Positions 27,702 to 37,147 are shown, counted from the first letter of the stretch. The stretch: 42,682 nucleotides of DNA from an archaeon (GCA_021811935.1 JAKAPW010000004.1:1-42682); one strand, 5' to 3'. The notes: generated by a model not told the origin, from the letters alone. Program-made: numbers and translations.

Positions 27702-28778
27702 ATGCGGCCGGGGGTGCTGGACAGGGTGCGGGGCAGGCTGCGGGAAAGGGGGCTGGACGGCTTCGTCCATTTCCAGACCAGCAGGGCCAGGGAGAACGTG
27801 GTGCTGCACTACCTGTCGGGGGTGATGCGGCTCGAAGACTCGGGGATACTCGTGCCCGTCGACTCCGACCCGGTGCTCTTCGTCAAGGACTTCGAGGGGG
27901 AAAGGGCCGCGCGGATGGGCAGGATAGGCGACACCAGGGCGCTGGCCACCGTGCCCCTCGACTCGGCGATGCGCGGCGTGGGAGAGATCCTCCGCGAGAA
28001 GGGGCTCGAGGGAAGGCGGCTGGGCATCGACGACTCCGAGCTGAGCGTGGAGGTGTTCCTGGAGCTGCAGAAGCTGGGGCTCGAGCTCGTGCCGTTCGGT
28101 TCGGAGATACGCGAAATGATGACCATCAAGGCGCCGGAGGAGGTGGCCAGCATAAGGAGGGCGGTCGGGCTGGCCTCAGCGGCCCTGGGCAGGGTACGGG
28201 AGCTGGCGGCTTCGGGCATGAGCGAACACGAACTGGCGGCCGAGGCGTCGCTCGTCATGGAGAGGGGCGGCGGGGAGAAGTCGTTCGTCCACGTCCAGTA
28301 TGACCGTAACGCTTCCTTCCCCCACCACGATTCGGACGGCACCAGGGTCGAGGGGGACGGGTTGCTGGTCGTCGACCTGGGGGCCAGGGTAGACGGATAC
28401 ACCTCCGACCTTACCAGGACCTTCGCCGTCGGAAGCCCGAAGGGCGAGAGGGTCAAGATCATGGAGGCGGCCAGGGACGCGCTGGAGGCGGCCATCGAAG
28501 CCGTGAGGCCGGGCGCCGCGGTCGCCGACGTCGCGAAGGCGGCAAGGGACGTGCTGAGGAGCAGGGGGCTCCCCGGCCCCAAGCACAGGATCGGACATGG
28601 CGTCGGCCTGGGCGTCCACGAAAGGCCGATAGTGGAAGAAGGTTTCCCGGGCAGGCTCGCGGAAGGGATGGTCCTGGCCATAGAGCCTGGCGTCTACATC
28701 CCGGGCGTGACCGGGTGCAGGCTGGAGTCCAACGTCCTGGTGACGGCAGACGGTCACGAAGCGCTGGACGAGCTCTAG
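27702..28778 (+). CDS. M24 family metallopeptidase (Xaa-Pro dipeptidase/aminopeptidase)
   Basis: LVVDLGARVDGYTSDLTRTFAVG, HRIGHGVGLGVHERPIV, EGMVLAIEPGVYIPGVTGCRLESNVLVT. Confidence 0.95.
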   Translation: MRPGVLDRVRGRLRERGLDGFVHFQTSRARENVVLHYLSGVMRLEDSGILVPVDSDPVLFVKDFEGERAARMGRIGDTRALATVPLDSAMRGVGEILREKGLEGRRLGIDDSELSVEVFLELQKLGLELVPFGSEIREMMTIKAPEEVASIRRAVGLASAALGRVRELAASGMSEHELAAEASLVMERGGGEKSFVHVQYDRNASFPHHDSDGTRVEGDGLLVVDLGARVDGYTSDLTRTFAVGSPKGERVKIMEAARDALEAAIEAVRPGAAVADVAKAARDVLRSRGLPGPKHRIGHGVGLGVHERPIVEEGFPGRLAEGMVLAIEPGVYIPGVTGCRLESNVLVTADGHEALDEL

Positions 28779-28846
28779 GCAGCCGGATGCCCTCCGCCGG
28801 CGCTGCATGCAGGAAGTTTTTAGCCCCGTCTTCCGAAGAGGGCGCC

Positions 28847-29563
28847 ATGTCGTTACCTCAGCACATCAAGGTGAAGAAGGAGGACGTCGCCGAACGGGTG
28901 ATCATGTCGGGGGACCCCGCCCGGGTGGTCCAGCTCTCCAAGGCGCTCGACGACGCCAGGCTGATCAACGAGAACAGGGGCTTCGTGATGTACACGGGGC
29001 GGTACAAGGGGACGCCCGTCACGCTGGCCTGCCACGGGATAGGGGCCGCCTCCGCGGCGCTCGTCTTCGAGGAGCTCGTGATGCTGGGCGCGAAGTCCCT
29101 GGTGCGGCTCGGGTCGTCCGGGGCCCTGAAGAAGGGGATGGCTATAGGAGAGGTGGTCGTCCCGACGGGCGCGGCGTACCTCGGGGGGACGCTCGAACAA
29201 TACGTGCCGGATGCCCACCTCACGCCCGTCCCCGACTTCCAGCTGACGCACCAGATCGTCTCTTCGGCTGCCGAAGCGGGGTTGACCCACTACGTCGGGC
29301 CAGTCTTCTCCAGCGACGCCTTCTACGCGGAGGACCCTAACTTCGTGGGCAGGTGGGCGGGGAGGGGGTACATAGCCGTCGAGATGGAGTGCGCGACGAT
29401 CTTCGGGCTGGCCCTGATGCGGGGGGTGAAGGCGGGCTCGCTGCTGCTGATAAGCGACAACCTGGCCGAGATGACCCCGATGGTCGACGCGGAATACCTG
29501 AAGCCGTTCGTGGAGAAGTCGAGCAGGGCCGTCTTCGAGGCGCTGACGAAGGTGCCCGCGTAG
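28847..29563 (+). CDS. Nucleoside phosphorylase, PNP/uridine phosphorylase family
   Basis: IMSGDPARVVQLSKALDDA, ACHGIGAASAALVFEELVMLGAKSLVRLGSSGAL, AVEMECATIFGLALMRGVKAGSLLLISDN; TATA-like gtttttag about 28 nt upstream of ATG. Confidence 0.92.
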   Translation: MSLPQHIKVKKEDVAERVIMSGDPARVVQLSKALDDARLINENRGFVMYTGRYKGTPVTLACHGIGAASAALVFEELVMLGAKSLVRLGSSGALKKGMAIGEVVVPTGAAYLGGTLEQYVPDAHLTPVPDFQLTHQIVSSAAEAGLTHYVGPVFSSDAFYAEDPNFVGRWAGRGYIAVEMECATIFGLALMRGVKAGSLLLISDNLAEMTPMVDAEYLKPFVEKSSRAVFEALTKVPA

Positions 29564-29600
29564 GCATACGTTAAATGGCGGCCGCGCCCACACCGGAGCC

Positions 29601-29639
29601 ATGCGGACTCCGGGCCGCGGGCGGAGAGACCTCGATTGA
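29601..29639 (+). CDS. Putative 12-codon Arg-rich leader peptide (MRTPGRGRRDLD*) upstream of arginine deiminase
   Basis: ATG about 28 nt from TATA-like cgttaaat (29569-29576); stop TGA (29637-29639) overlaps the TTG start (29636) of the downstream gene. Confidence 0.4.
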   Translation: MRTPGRGRRDLD

Positions 29640-30931
29640 AGGTCGGGGCAAGGGCGGAATGGGACAGGCTCAGGACGGTGATGATGCACAGGCCGGGGAT
29701 AGAGATGCACCTCGGCCTCCTGGCCCCGTACGCCTCCCTCTACGAAAGGGCGTTCAACCTGGGCGACGCCCTGCTGGAGCACCATAAACTGGAATACATA
29801 TTGAAGCGGGAGTTCGGGGTGCGGGTGCTTCGCCTCAAGGAGGTGATTGTGGAGGCGGCGGAAAGGGACGACGGGTTCAGGGAGAAGCTGATAGACGCGG
29901 CCCTGGAATGGGTGGGCTACAGGGGGAGCAGGGTGGAGGCGGCCAGGGCGAAGAGGGAGCTGGAGAGGAACTCCGAGATACTGGACCCGGTCCACTTCTT
30001 CAACATAATCCTCCTCAACCCTCTCATAGACCTTGCGAAGGGGAAGGGCGCCAGGGCGATGTACGTGGACATCATCGAGAGGCAGCCGCTGTCCAACATC
30101 TATTTCATGAGGGACCAGCAGGCGGTCACGGACAGGGGGATAGCGCTCTCCAGGATGTCGAAGCCGCAGAGGAGGAGGGAGTCCCTCCTCACCCGCCTGG
30201 CATGGGACGCCCTCGGGCTGAACCCCGTCCATTCGACGCAGGGGCCCGGAACGTTCGAGGGGGGCGACTTCATGCCGATGGGAGACTTCGCCCTGATCGG
30301 CACGGGGGACAGGACCAACCGCGAAGGGGTAGAGCAGATGCTGAAGCACGCCGTCGGCTTCGACCAGGTGGCTGTGGTCCACCAGCCAAGGCACCCGCTG
30401 CTCGGCGGCTCCACGGACAGGATGATCAACATGCACCTTGACACGTATCTCAACGTGGCGTCGAGCGGAGTGGTGGTGGGCAGCGAGCTGCTGCTGAAGG
30501 ACGCGAAGGTGGAGGTATACGACATGGAGGGGGCCGGGGCGTACGCGCGGTCCGGCTCGGGGGACCTGCTGTCCTACCTCAAAAAGAAGGGTTTCCGCGT
30601 CATAGACATAACCACCCTGGAGCAGATGTGCTATGCCACGAACTTCCTGTGCGTCCGGGACGGCCACATACTGGCGGTGGAGACGGACAGGGCGGCGAAG
30701 AACGTCCTCGCCAACCTGCGGGTCAAGGCAGGGGAGAACCCCCACAGGTACGGCGCGCTGCTTTCACAGGCGGAGAAGGACTACTCCAGCCTCAGGCTCT
30801 CCGGCAACTTCTTCCCCCACAAGCGGGACGTATACCAGTTCGACGTCGATGCGGTGCCCATGACGCTGACGAACCTGACCGGCGGGTACGGCGGCGCCCA
30901 CTGCATGACCTGCTCTCTGTACAGGAGTTAG
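29636..30931 (+). CDS. arcA: Arginine deiminase
   Basis: MHRPGIEMHLG, GTFEGGDFMPMGDFALIGTGDRTNREGVEQ, NMHLDTYLN, C-terminal GGYGGAHCMTCSLYR with catalytic Cys; TTG start with upstream ggagaga. Confidence 0.92.
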   Translation: MKVGARAEWDRLRTVMMHRPGIEMHLGLLAPYASLYERAFNLGDALLEHHKLEYILKREFGVRVLRLKEVIVEAAERDDGFREKLIDAALEWVGYRGSRVEAARAKRELERNSEILDPVHFFNIILLNPLIDLAKGKGARAMYVDIIERQPLSNIYFMRDQQAVTDRGIALSRMSKPQRRRESLLTRLAWDALGLNPVHSTQGPGTFEGGDFMPMGDFALIGTGDRTNREGVEQMLKHAVGFDQVAVVHQPRHPLLGGSTDRMINMHLDTYLNVASSGVVVGSELLLKDAKVEVYDMEGAGAYARSGSGDLLSYLKKKGFRVIDITTLEQMCYATNFLCVRDGHILAVETDRAAKNVLANLRVKAGENPHRYGALLSQAEKDYSSLRLSGNFFPHKRDVYQFDVDAVPMTLTNLTGGYGGAHCMTCSLYRS

Positions 30932-30973
30932 GACCGCCTTCCTTAAGAGGCTCGCGGGGGGAGAACGGAGGCC

Positions 30974-31804
30974 GTGGAGTACAGGGAGTTCGGGAAGACG
31001 GGCTTCAGGGCGTCCGTGGTGGGTATGGGGACGTACTACGACCCGCTCTGGATACTGCTGGCGGCCGTGGGCGCGAGGCGCCGCGTCGGACGTTGCATCG
31101 GAGCCATCGAAAGGGGGCTGGAGTCCGGCATGAACGTGATAGACACGGCGGAGCTTTACAAGACGGAGCCGCTGGTCGCGCGTGCCGTGGCGGGGAAAAA
31201 GAGGGACGAGATACTGATAGCCACGAAGGTGTCGCTGCCGTACCACTTTTCGCACGACGGCGTGCTGAAGGCGTGCGCGAAGAGCCTGGACCGGCTGCAG
31301 ACAGGCTACATCGACCTCTACCAGATACACTTCCCGTACAGGATGGGGAAGATAAGGGAGGTGATGGCCGCGATGGAGAAGCTGGTGGACGAAGGCAAGG
31401 TCAGGCACATAGGGGTGAGCAACTTTTCGCTGGAGCAGACCGTCCAGGCGCAGGAGGCGATGAACAGGTACGAGCTCGCCTCGACTCAGATGCACTACAA
31501 CGTGGCGCACAGGGACATTGAGCTCGACCTGCTTGCCCACTGCCAGAAGGAGAAGATCGCGGTCCTGGCGTACTATCCGCTCGGGCACGGCAGGCTGGCG
31601 AGGGCGAGGGCGGGCCCGATCGACGAACTGAAGAAGAAGTACGACAAGACTCCCGCGCAGCTGGCCCTGAACTGGCTCGTTTCGAAGTCTGCCTTCCCCA
31701 TACCGAGGGCGTCCGACCCTTCGCACGTGGCGGAGAACTCTCAGGCTGGAGGCTGGAGGCTGGAGCCGTCGGACATGGAGCGGCTGCAGTCTGCCTTCGC
31801 ATAG
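30974..31804 (+). CDS. Aldo/keto reductase
   Basis: MEYREFGKTGFRASVVGMGTYYD, GLESGMNVIDTAELYKTE, CAKSLDRLQTGYIDLYQIHFP, HIGVSNFSLEQ, ALNWLVSKSAFPIPRA; GTG about 30 nt from TATA-like ccttaaga. Confidence 0.93.
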   Translation: MEYREFGKTGFRASVVGMGTYYDPLWILLAAVGARRRVGRCIGAIERGLESGMNVIDTAELYKTEPLVARAVAGKKRDEILIATKVSLPYHFSHDGVLKACAKSLDRLQTGYIDLYQIHFPYRMGKIREVMAAMEKLVDEGKVRHIGVSNFSLEQTVQAQEAMNRYELASTQMHYNVAHRDIELDLLAHCQKEKIAVLAYYPLGHGRLARARAGPIDELKKKYDKTPAQLALNWLVSKSAFPIPRASDPSHVAENSQAGGWRLEPSDMERLQSAFA

Positions 31805-31912
31805 AAGACAAAAGGATAAGAACCGCATGGGCGAAGCCGAGGGCGCCCGACAGGGCAAGAACAAGGATATGCTCGACAATCAGACAGGGATAGCGGTGGC
31901 TTCCGGGGGCTG

Positions 31913-33322
31913 GTGTCCTGCTTCTTGGAAAAGAGCGACGTGGGGCTGATGGGGCTCGGCGTCATGGGGGCCAACCTTGCGCTCAACCTCGAGAGCAAGG
32001 GGCACCGCGTGGCAGTCTACAACAGGACGAAGTCCGTCACCGAGGAGTTCGTCCGGCAGAACGAAGGCACGAAGCTGACGGCTGCCGGTTCGGTCGAGCA
32101 GTTCGTCCTGTCCCTGGAGAAACCCAGGGTGATATTCGTTATGGTGACGGCCGGCGCCCCCGTGGACGCCGTGGTCGCCGAGCTGGTCCCCCTCCTCGAC
32201 CAGGGGGACGCCGTGGTCGACGCGGGAAACTCGTTCTTCAAGGACACGATGCGGAGGGAAAGGCTCCTCGCGGGCAAGGGCATGTCGTTCGTCGGCCTTG
32301 GCGTATCCGGCGGGGCCGAAGGGGCGCTCAAGGGGCCCAGCATCATGGGCGGGGCCTCGCCGGAGGCCTGGTCCAGGGTCGGCCCCCTCCTCGAAGGGAT
32401 AGCGGCCAGGGCCTTCGACGCCACCCCGTGCTCGGCCAGGGTGGGGCCGGACGGGGCGGGGCATTACGTGAAGATGGTGCACAACGCGATAGAATACGTC
32501 GACATGCAGCTCATAGGGGAGGCCTACCACGCCTTCCTGGCGGCGGGGATGACGAACGAGCAGATCGCCTCCGCGTTCTCCAGGTGGAACAGGGGTGACC
32601 TGGGGTCGTACCTCGTCGAAATAACCGCCCGCGTGCTGAGGAAGAAGGACAGGCTGACGGGGAGGAACCTGGTCGACATGGTGCTGGACACGGCCGAACA
32701 GAAGGGGACGGGCCGCTGGGCCACGGAGAGCGCGATGGAACTGGGGGTCCCCGCCTACAGCATGGCAGCCGCGGTGATGACCAGGTACATGTCCTCCCTG
32801 AAGGGAGAAAGGTCGGCCGCGGAATCGCTGGGGGGCAGGCAGAGGGCGAAAGCCGCCGTGGACATGGACCAGCTGCACGACGCGCTCTACGCATCGAAGG
32901 TCTGCGCCTACGCGCAGGGATTCCAGCTCATCTCCGCTGCCTCGAAGGAGTACGGGTGGGGGATCGAGCCGGCCACGGTGGCGCACGTGTGGCAGGGGGG
33001 GTGCATCATCAGGGCGAAGCTCCTTGCCGACGTGGAAGAGGCGTTCCTGAAGGGGGACCGGCCGAAGAACCTCCTGCTGGACCCCAAGCTCATGGCCGCC
33101 GTCAAGAGGTGCGAAGAGGGATGGCGTGGCGCGGTCTCGAAGGCCGTGAAGGCGAACCTGCCCGTCCCGGCCCTCTCCTCGTCTCTGGCCTACTATGACT
33201 CGTATTTCTGCGCCAGGCTCCCGGCGAACCTGCTGCAGGCGCAGAGGGACTACTTCGGGGCGCACACGTACAGGCGGACCGACGTGGACGGGACGTTCCA
33301 CACCGAATGGGAGAAGGATTGA
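31913..33322 (+). CDS. gnd: 6-phosphogluconate dehydrogenase, full-length (decarboxylating)
   Basis: VGLMGLGVMGANLALNLESKGHRVAVYNRT, VDAGNSFFKDT, GLGVSGGAEGALKGPSIMGG, GPDGAGHYVKMVHNAIEYVDMQLIGEAY, YDSYFCARLPANLLQAQRDYFGAHTYRRTDVDGTFHTEW. Confidence 0.96.
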   Translation: MSCFLEKSDVGLMGLGVMGANLALNLESKGHRVAVYNRTKSVTEEFVRQNEGTKLTAAGSVEQFVLSLEKPRVIFVMVTAGAPVDAVVAELVPLLDQGDAVVDAGNSFFKDTMRRERLLAGKGMSFVGLGVSGGAEGALKGPSIMGGASPEAWSRVGPLLEGIAARAFDATPCSARVGPDGAGHYVKMVHNAIEYVDMQLIGEAYHAFLAAGMTNEQIASAFSRWNRGDLGSYLVEITARVLRKKDRLTGRNLVDMVLDTAEQKGTGRWATESAMELGVPAYSMAAAVMTRYMSSLKGERSAAESLGGRQRAKAAVDMDQLHDALYASKVCAYAQGFQLISAASKEYGWGIEPATVAHVWQGGCIIRAKLLADVEEAFLKGDRPKNLLLDPKLMAAVKRCEEGWRGAVSKAVKANLPVPALSSSLAYYDSYFCARLPANLLQAQRDYFGAHTYRRTDVDGTFHTEWEKD

Positions 33323-33324
33323 AG

Positions 33325-34431
33325 ATGACATATGTTATGGGCGCGTCCGGGCTCGGGCACTGGGTCCGAAGGCTGCAGATGACGCTCTCGGAACGGGAGA
33401 ACCAGCTGGCACTCCGGAAGGCGGTGGGCACCAAGAGCTACGCCGTCAGGAGGGATGAGCTGCAAAGGTACGGCATAGAGGAGCGGAACTACTTCAGCAT
33501 AGACCCCGGGGAGCCCCTCCCCGACGCGTTCTTCGACGGCCTCGACGTGGTCTACGTGGCCAGCCCGAACGAGTTCCACAAGGCGCAGACGCTGCAGGCG
33601 CTGGAGAAGGGGAAGGTCACCGTCACGGAGAAGGCGTTCGCCACCACCAGGGCCGAGTTCGAGGAGGTGGTCCGCGAGGCGAGGGCCAGGGGCAGGGACA
33701 GGGTCACCTTGGGCCTCCATTACGTGACCAAGACGCTGACGATGGAGCTCGGGAAGATGCTCCCTTCGCTCGTGAAGCGGTACGGAAAGGTGCAGTCCGT
33801 CGTCTCCACGTTCTTCGAGGAGGTGAGGGACGAGGATGCCCGCAGGGCATGGCTCTTCAAGCCGGAGAACGGGGGGGTGGCGATGGACTGGATACACCCG
33901 CTCTCCATAATATCCTATGTCATGAAGGCGGAAAGGTTCTCCCTGCAGGACTGCACGCCGTACGTCATACAGGAGTTCTATGACTCGGTGAACCCGACGG
34001 GGTACCACGGAAGGTTCGGCGTGAAGGGGAGGCATTTCTCCCAAGACGCGGTCGCGGTCGTGCGCGTGGGGAAGGGCGTGCGGGAGGCCCACAAGGTCTT
34101 CAAGGTCAGGCTCGAGGACGCCCAGGTGGAGCTCCTCTACATCAGCACCGACGACGAGTTCCTTACGGGCAGCAGGGGGAAGATGGTGATAACGGAGAAG
34201 GGGGGCAAGTCCACCACGGTGAGCCCGTCCGGCCCCCTTTCGTACGAGTTCATGATAGACGACATGCTCAGGATGCTGAAAGGCGGCGCCCCCATGCTCT
34301 CGCTGGAGGACATAACCAAGATATACGAACCCGAATGGCAGATACAGCGGGGGCTGGCGTCGGCGAAGCCCGTCCGCAAGAGGGACGAGATAGACGAGTT
34401 CGTCTCCGCCGGCCTGGCGGGCAGGCTATGA
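33325..34431 (+). CDS. Gfo/Idh/MocA-type oxidoreductase
   Basis: VMGASGLGHWVRRLQ, LDVVYVASPNEFHKAQTLQALEKGKVTVTEKAFATTRAEFEEVVREA (Rossmann NAD-binding pattern with EK motif); ATG 3 nt after the gnd stop, preceded by ggagaagg. Confidence 0.8.
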   Translation: MTYVMGASGLGHWVRRLQMTLSERENQLALRKAVGTKSYAVRRDELQRYGIEERNYFSIDPGEPLPDAFFDGLDVVYVASPNEFHKAQTLQALEKGKVTVTEKAFATTRAEFEEVVREARARGRDRVTLGLHYVTKTLTMELGKMLPSLVKRYGKVQSVVSTFFEEVRDEDARRAWLFKPENGGVAMDWIHPLSIISYVMKAERFSLQDCTPYVIQEFYDSVNPTGYHGRFGVKGRHFSQDAVAVVRVGKGVREAHKVFKVRLEDAQVELLYISTDDEFLTGSRGKMVITEKGGKSTTVSPSGPLSYEFMIDDMLRMLKGGAPMLSLEDITKIYEPEWQIQRGLASAKPVRKRDEIDEFVSAGLAGRL

Positions 34432-36768
34432 CGGGGGGGCCCGGTTCAGCAGCTGCCACACGTACTCCGGCGTCAGGGGGAGCCTTTCTATCACGGCGCC
34501 GTGCTGGGACAGTGCGTCCTCCACCGCGTTGACTATCGCCGGAGTGGAGGCTATCGAAGCCGCCTCGCCGATCCCCTTGACGCCGAGAGGGTTGGCGTCG
34601 GTCGGCGTCTCGGTGGTGTGCCACGACATCCCCGGCACGGACATCGCTGTGGGGATGCCGTAGTCCGCCAGGGTGGCCGTGAGCAGCTGTCCGCCTTCGT
34701 CGTAGGAGAGCTCCTCCATCAGGGCCTGGCCCAGCCCCTGCGCCATCCCGCCCATCACCTGCCCCTCCGCCAGCAGGGGGTTCAGTATACGTCCGCAGTC
34801 GTCCACGGCCACGTACTTCAGGACGTCGACCCGACCCGTCTCCCTGTCCACCTCCACCAGGCAGATGTGCGACCCGAACGGGAAGGTGTTGCTCTTCGGC
34901 ACGAACGCGGAGTACTCGAAGAGCGTGGGCTCCATCCCACGAGGGAGCCGGCCGGGGTCGTAGGCGGCCGAGGCGACCTCGGCGAAGGCCACGCTCTTTG
35001 ACCCCCTCGAGTGTACCCTTCCGTCCCTGAACTCGACGTCGGCGTCCGTGTCCATCATCCTGGCGGCTATCGCGGCCATCTTGTCCCTTATCCTCCTGGC
35101 GCAGACGAGCACCGCGCTGCCCCCCACCGCGGCCGAACGGCTTCCGGCCGTCACGGTGCCGTACGGGAGCGACGCCGTGTCGCCATACCTGACGTAGACG
35201 TCCGAGGCTTCGATGCCGAGCTCGTCCGCCGCGATCTGCGCGAAGGGGGTGGCGTGCCCCTGCCCGTGCGGGTTCCCTCCCGAGTTGACCACGACCTTCC
35301 CTTCCTCGGTCACGGCCACGGACGCCGTCTGGGGGAATGTCGGCCCGAAGCCGCACACCTCCACGTACGTCGCCACTCCGACGCCGAACAGCCTCCCCTG
35401 CTCCCGTCCCCTGCGCTGCAGGCCCCGGAGCCCTTCGTAGTCGGCGACCTCGACCGCCTTGCTCAGGTTCTTCTCGTAGTCGCCGCTGTCGTAGGTGAAC
35501 CTCTTGGTCACTATCTGGAACGGGAAGCGGTCGGCTGGGATGAAGTTGACCTGTCTCACCTTGACAGGGTCCAGCTTCAGCTTGCCGGCTATGACGTTCA
35601 TCGTCCTCTCTATCAGGTACGATGCCTCGGGGCGGCCCGCCCCCCTGTAGGCGTCGTGCGGCACCTTGTTGGTGAAGGCGCACTTCAGCTCCGCCTTTAT
35701 GGCCCCGAAGTCGTAGTTGCCGGAGCATATCTGCGGCGTGACCCTGGGACCGAAGACGGCCTCGCTCGTGGAGTAGGCCCCGGAGTCGGCCACGATGCTC
35801 ACCTTGAGCGCCAGGAGCCTGCCGTCCTTCCTGACCGCGGCTTCGACGCGCTGCACCTGCCCCCTTCCCTGGGTGGTTGTCAGGATGTTCTCCCTCCTGC
35901 TCTCGGTCCACTTGACCGGCCTGCGTAGCAAGATCGCGGCGAAGGAGACGACCACCTCCTCCGGATATGTGGAGATCTTCGAACCGAACGCACCGCCCAC
36001 GTCCGGGGAGACCACGCGCACGCTGGGCTTGGGGAGGCGGAGCATCCTGGCCAGCGTATCCCTGGCGGAAAAGGGGTCCTGGCAGCCCAGGTGGACGGTC
36101 AGGGCCCCCGTCCCGGGGTCGTAATGCGACAGGACGCCCCTCGGCTCCAGCGGCACCGGCGCTATCCGCTGGTTCAGGAAGCTGGCGGAGACGACCCGGT
36201 CGGCCTTGCCGAATATCTCGTCGAAGCCCGGGGTCTCTATGCTGTACTCGTACGCGAGGTTGTCACCCAGGTCGCCGTGCACCCTGGGGGAGCCCCTTTC
36301 CAGCGCCCTGACTGGGTCGGTCACCGCGGGGAGAGGGTCGTAGACCACCTCCACCAGTTCGGACGCGTCTTCGGCGGCCTGCCTGTCCGACGCCACCACG
36401 ACGGCCACGGCCTCCCCCTCGTAGTTGGCTTCCCCCTGCGCCAGGACGGGCCGCCTGGTGTACTTCACCTTCTGGTCGTCCTTTTCGGTGGGCATGTCCT
36501 CGACCTTCCCGGAGAGGTCCTCCTGCGTCATCGCCAGCAGGACGCCCGGGTGGGCCCTGGCCCCTGACGCGTCTATGGAGACTATCCTGGCGTGGGGGTG
36601 GGGGGACCTGACGAACGACGCCCACGCGGTCCCTTCCATCGTTACGTCGTCGAGGTATCTTCCGGCCCCCCTCAGGAACTTCGGGTCTTCGGCCCTCTTC
36701 ATCGGCCTGCCGACCAGTTCCCGCCTGCGGCTGACGGCCACCTGCGAAGTAGCGCTCACGATTATCAT
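34426..36768 (-). CDS. Xanthine dehydrogenase/aldehyde oxidoreductase family molybdopterin-binding large subunit
   Basis: GRPMKRAEDPKFLRGAGRYLDDV, SPDVGGAFGSKI, VPHDAYRGAGRPEASYLIERTMN, NPHGQGHATPFAQIAADELGI, DDCGRILNPLLAEGQVMGGMAQGLGQALMEE, NPLGVKGIGEAASIASTPAIVNAVEDAL. GTG at 36759 is an alternative leaderless start. Confidence 0.93.
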   Translation of the reverse strand: MIIVSATSQVAVSRRRELVGRPMKRAEDPKFLRGAGRYLDDVTMEGTAWASFVRSPHPHARIVSIDASGARAHPGVLLAMTQEDLSGKVEDMPTEKDDQKVKYTRRPVLAQGEANYEGEAVAVVVASDRQAAEDASELVEVVYDPLPAVTDPVRALERGSPRVHGDLGDNLAYEYSIETPGFDEIFGKADRVVSASFLNQRIAPVPLEPRGVLSHYDPGTGALTVHLGCQDPFSARDTLARMLRLPKPSVRVVSPDVGGAFGSKISTYPEEVVVSFAAILLRRPVKWTESRRENILTTTQGRGQVQRVEAAVRKDGRLLALKVSIVADSGAYSTSEAVFGPRVTPQICSGNYDFGAIKAELKCAFTNKVPHDAYRGAGRPEASYLIERTMNVIAGKLKLDPVKVRQVNFIPADRFPFQIVTKRFTYDSGDYEKNLSKAVEVADYEGLRGLQRRGREQGRLFGVGVATYVEVCGFGPTFPQTASVAVTEEGKVVVNSGGNPHGQGHATPFAQIAADELGIEASDVYVRYGDTASLPYGTVTAGSRSAAVGGSAVLVCARRIRDKMAAIAARMMDTDADVEFRDGRVHSRGSKSVAFAEVASAAYDPGRLPRGMEPTLFEYSAFVPKSNTFPFGSHICLVEVDRETGRVDVLKYVAVDDCGRILNPLLAEGQVMGGMAQGLGQALMEELSYDEGGQLLTATLADYGIPTAMSVPGMSWHTTETPTDANPLGVKGIGEAASIASTPAIVNAVEDALSQHGAVIERLPLTPEYVWQLLNRAPPS

Positions 36769-37100
36769 GACCGGGCTTCGGCGATTATAAAAGATTAGTG
36801 TGGATCGCCTGCCGGCAGTATGATCCGCTTCCAGGTCGCCCCCAAGCTCCCCGGGCATCAGGACTCGCGCCCGTCCGCCAGCGCCTTCGCCCGTGTGGCC
36901 ACGCCCGGCCATCGGCTGACAGGGCTGCCCGTTGAGGCATATCCCCCTCTTCTCTTCTCTTCTCTTCTTGCCCTCGCCGCTGTCGTCGTTCCTTGCCCCC
37001 TTCAGCCCCTCGAAGGCGAAGGACGCGCCAGGGTCCCTTCCGTTGCTTTCATCGGGGGATCGCGCGGCGCATACCTGACACCCCTCCGCTGCCTCCTTGA

Positions 37101-37147
37101 GCGACTCCGCGCCCCAAGGGGTCGCCTCAGGGCCGAGCGGGCCCTGA
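37101..37147. other. Tandem stem-loops in a noncoding interval
   Basis: gcgac(37101-37105)/gtcgc(37121-37125) and tcagggcc(37127-37134)/ggccctga(37140-37147) with a 5-nt loop, inside the ~485-bp gap 36769-37254. Confidence 0.35.

Noticed and set aside
34426-36768. Form I CO dehydrogenase (CoxL)
   Set aside because: The active-site loop reads AYRGAGRPEA, not AYxCSFR, and coxM/coxS are absent nearby; aldehyde oxidoreductase is more likely.
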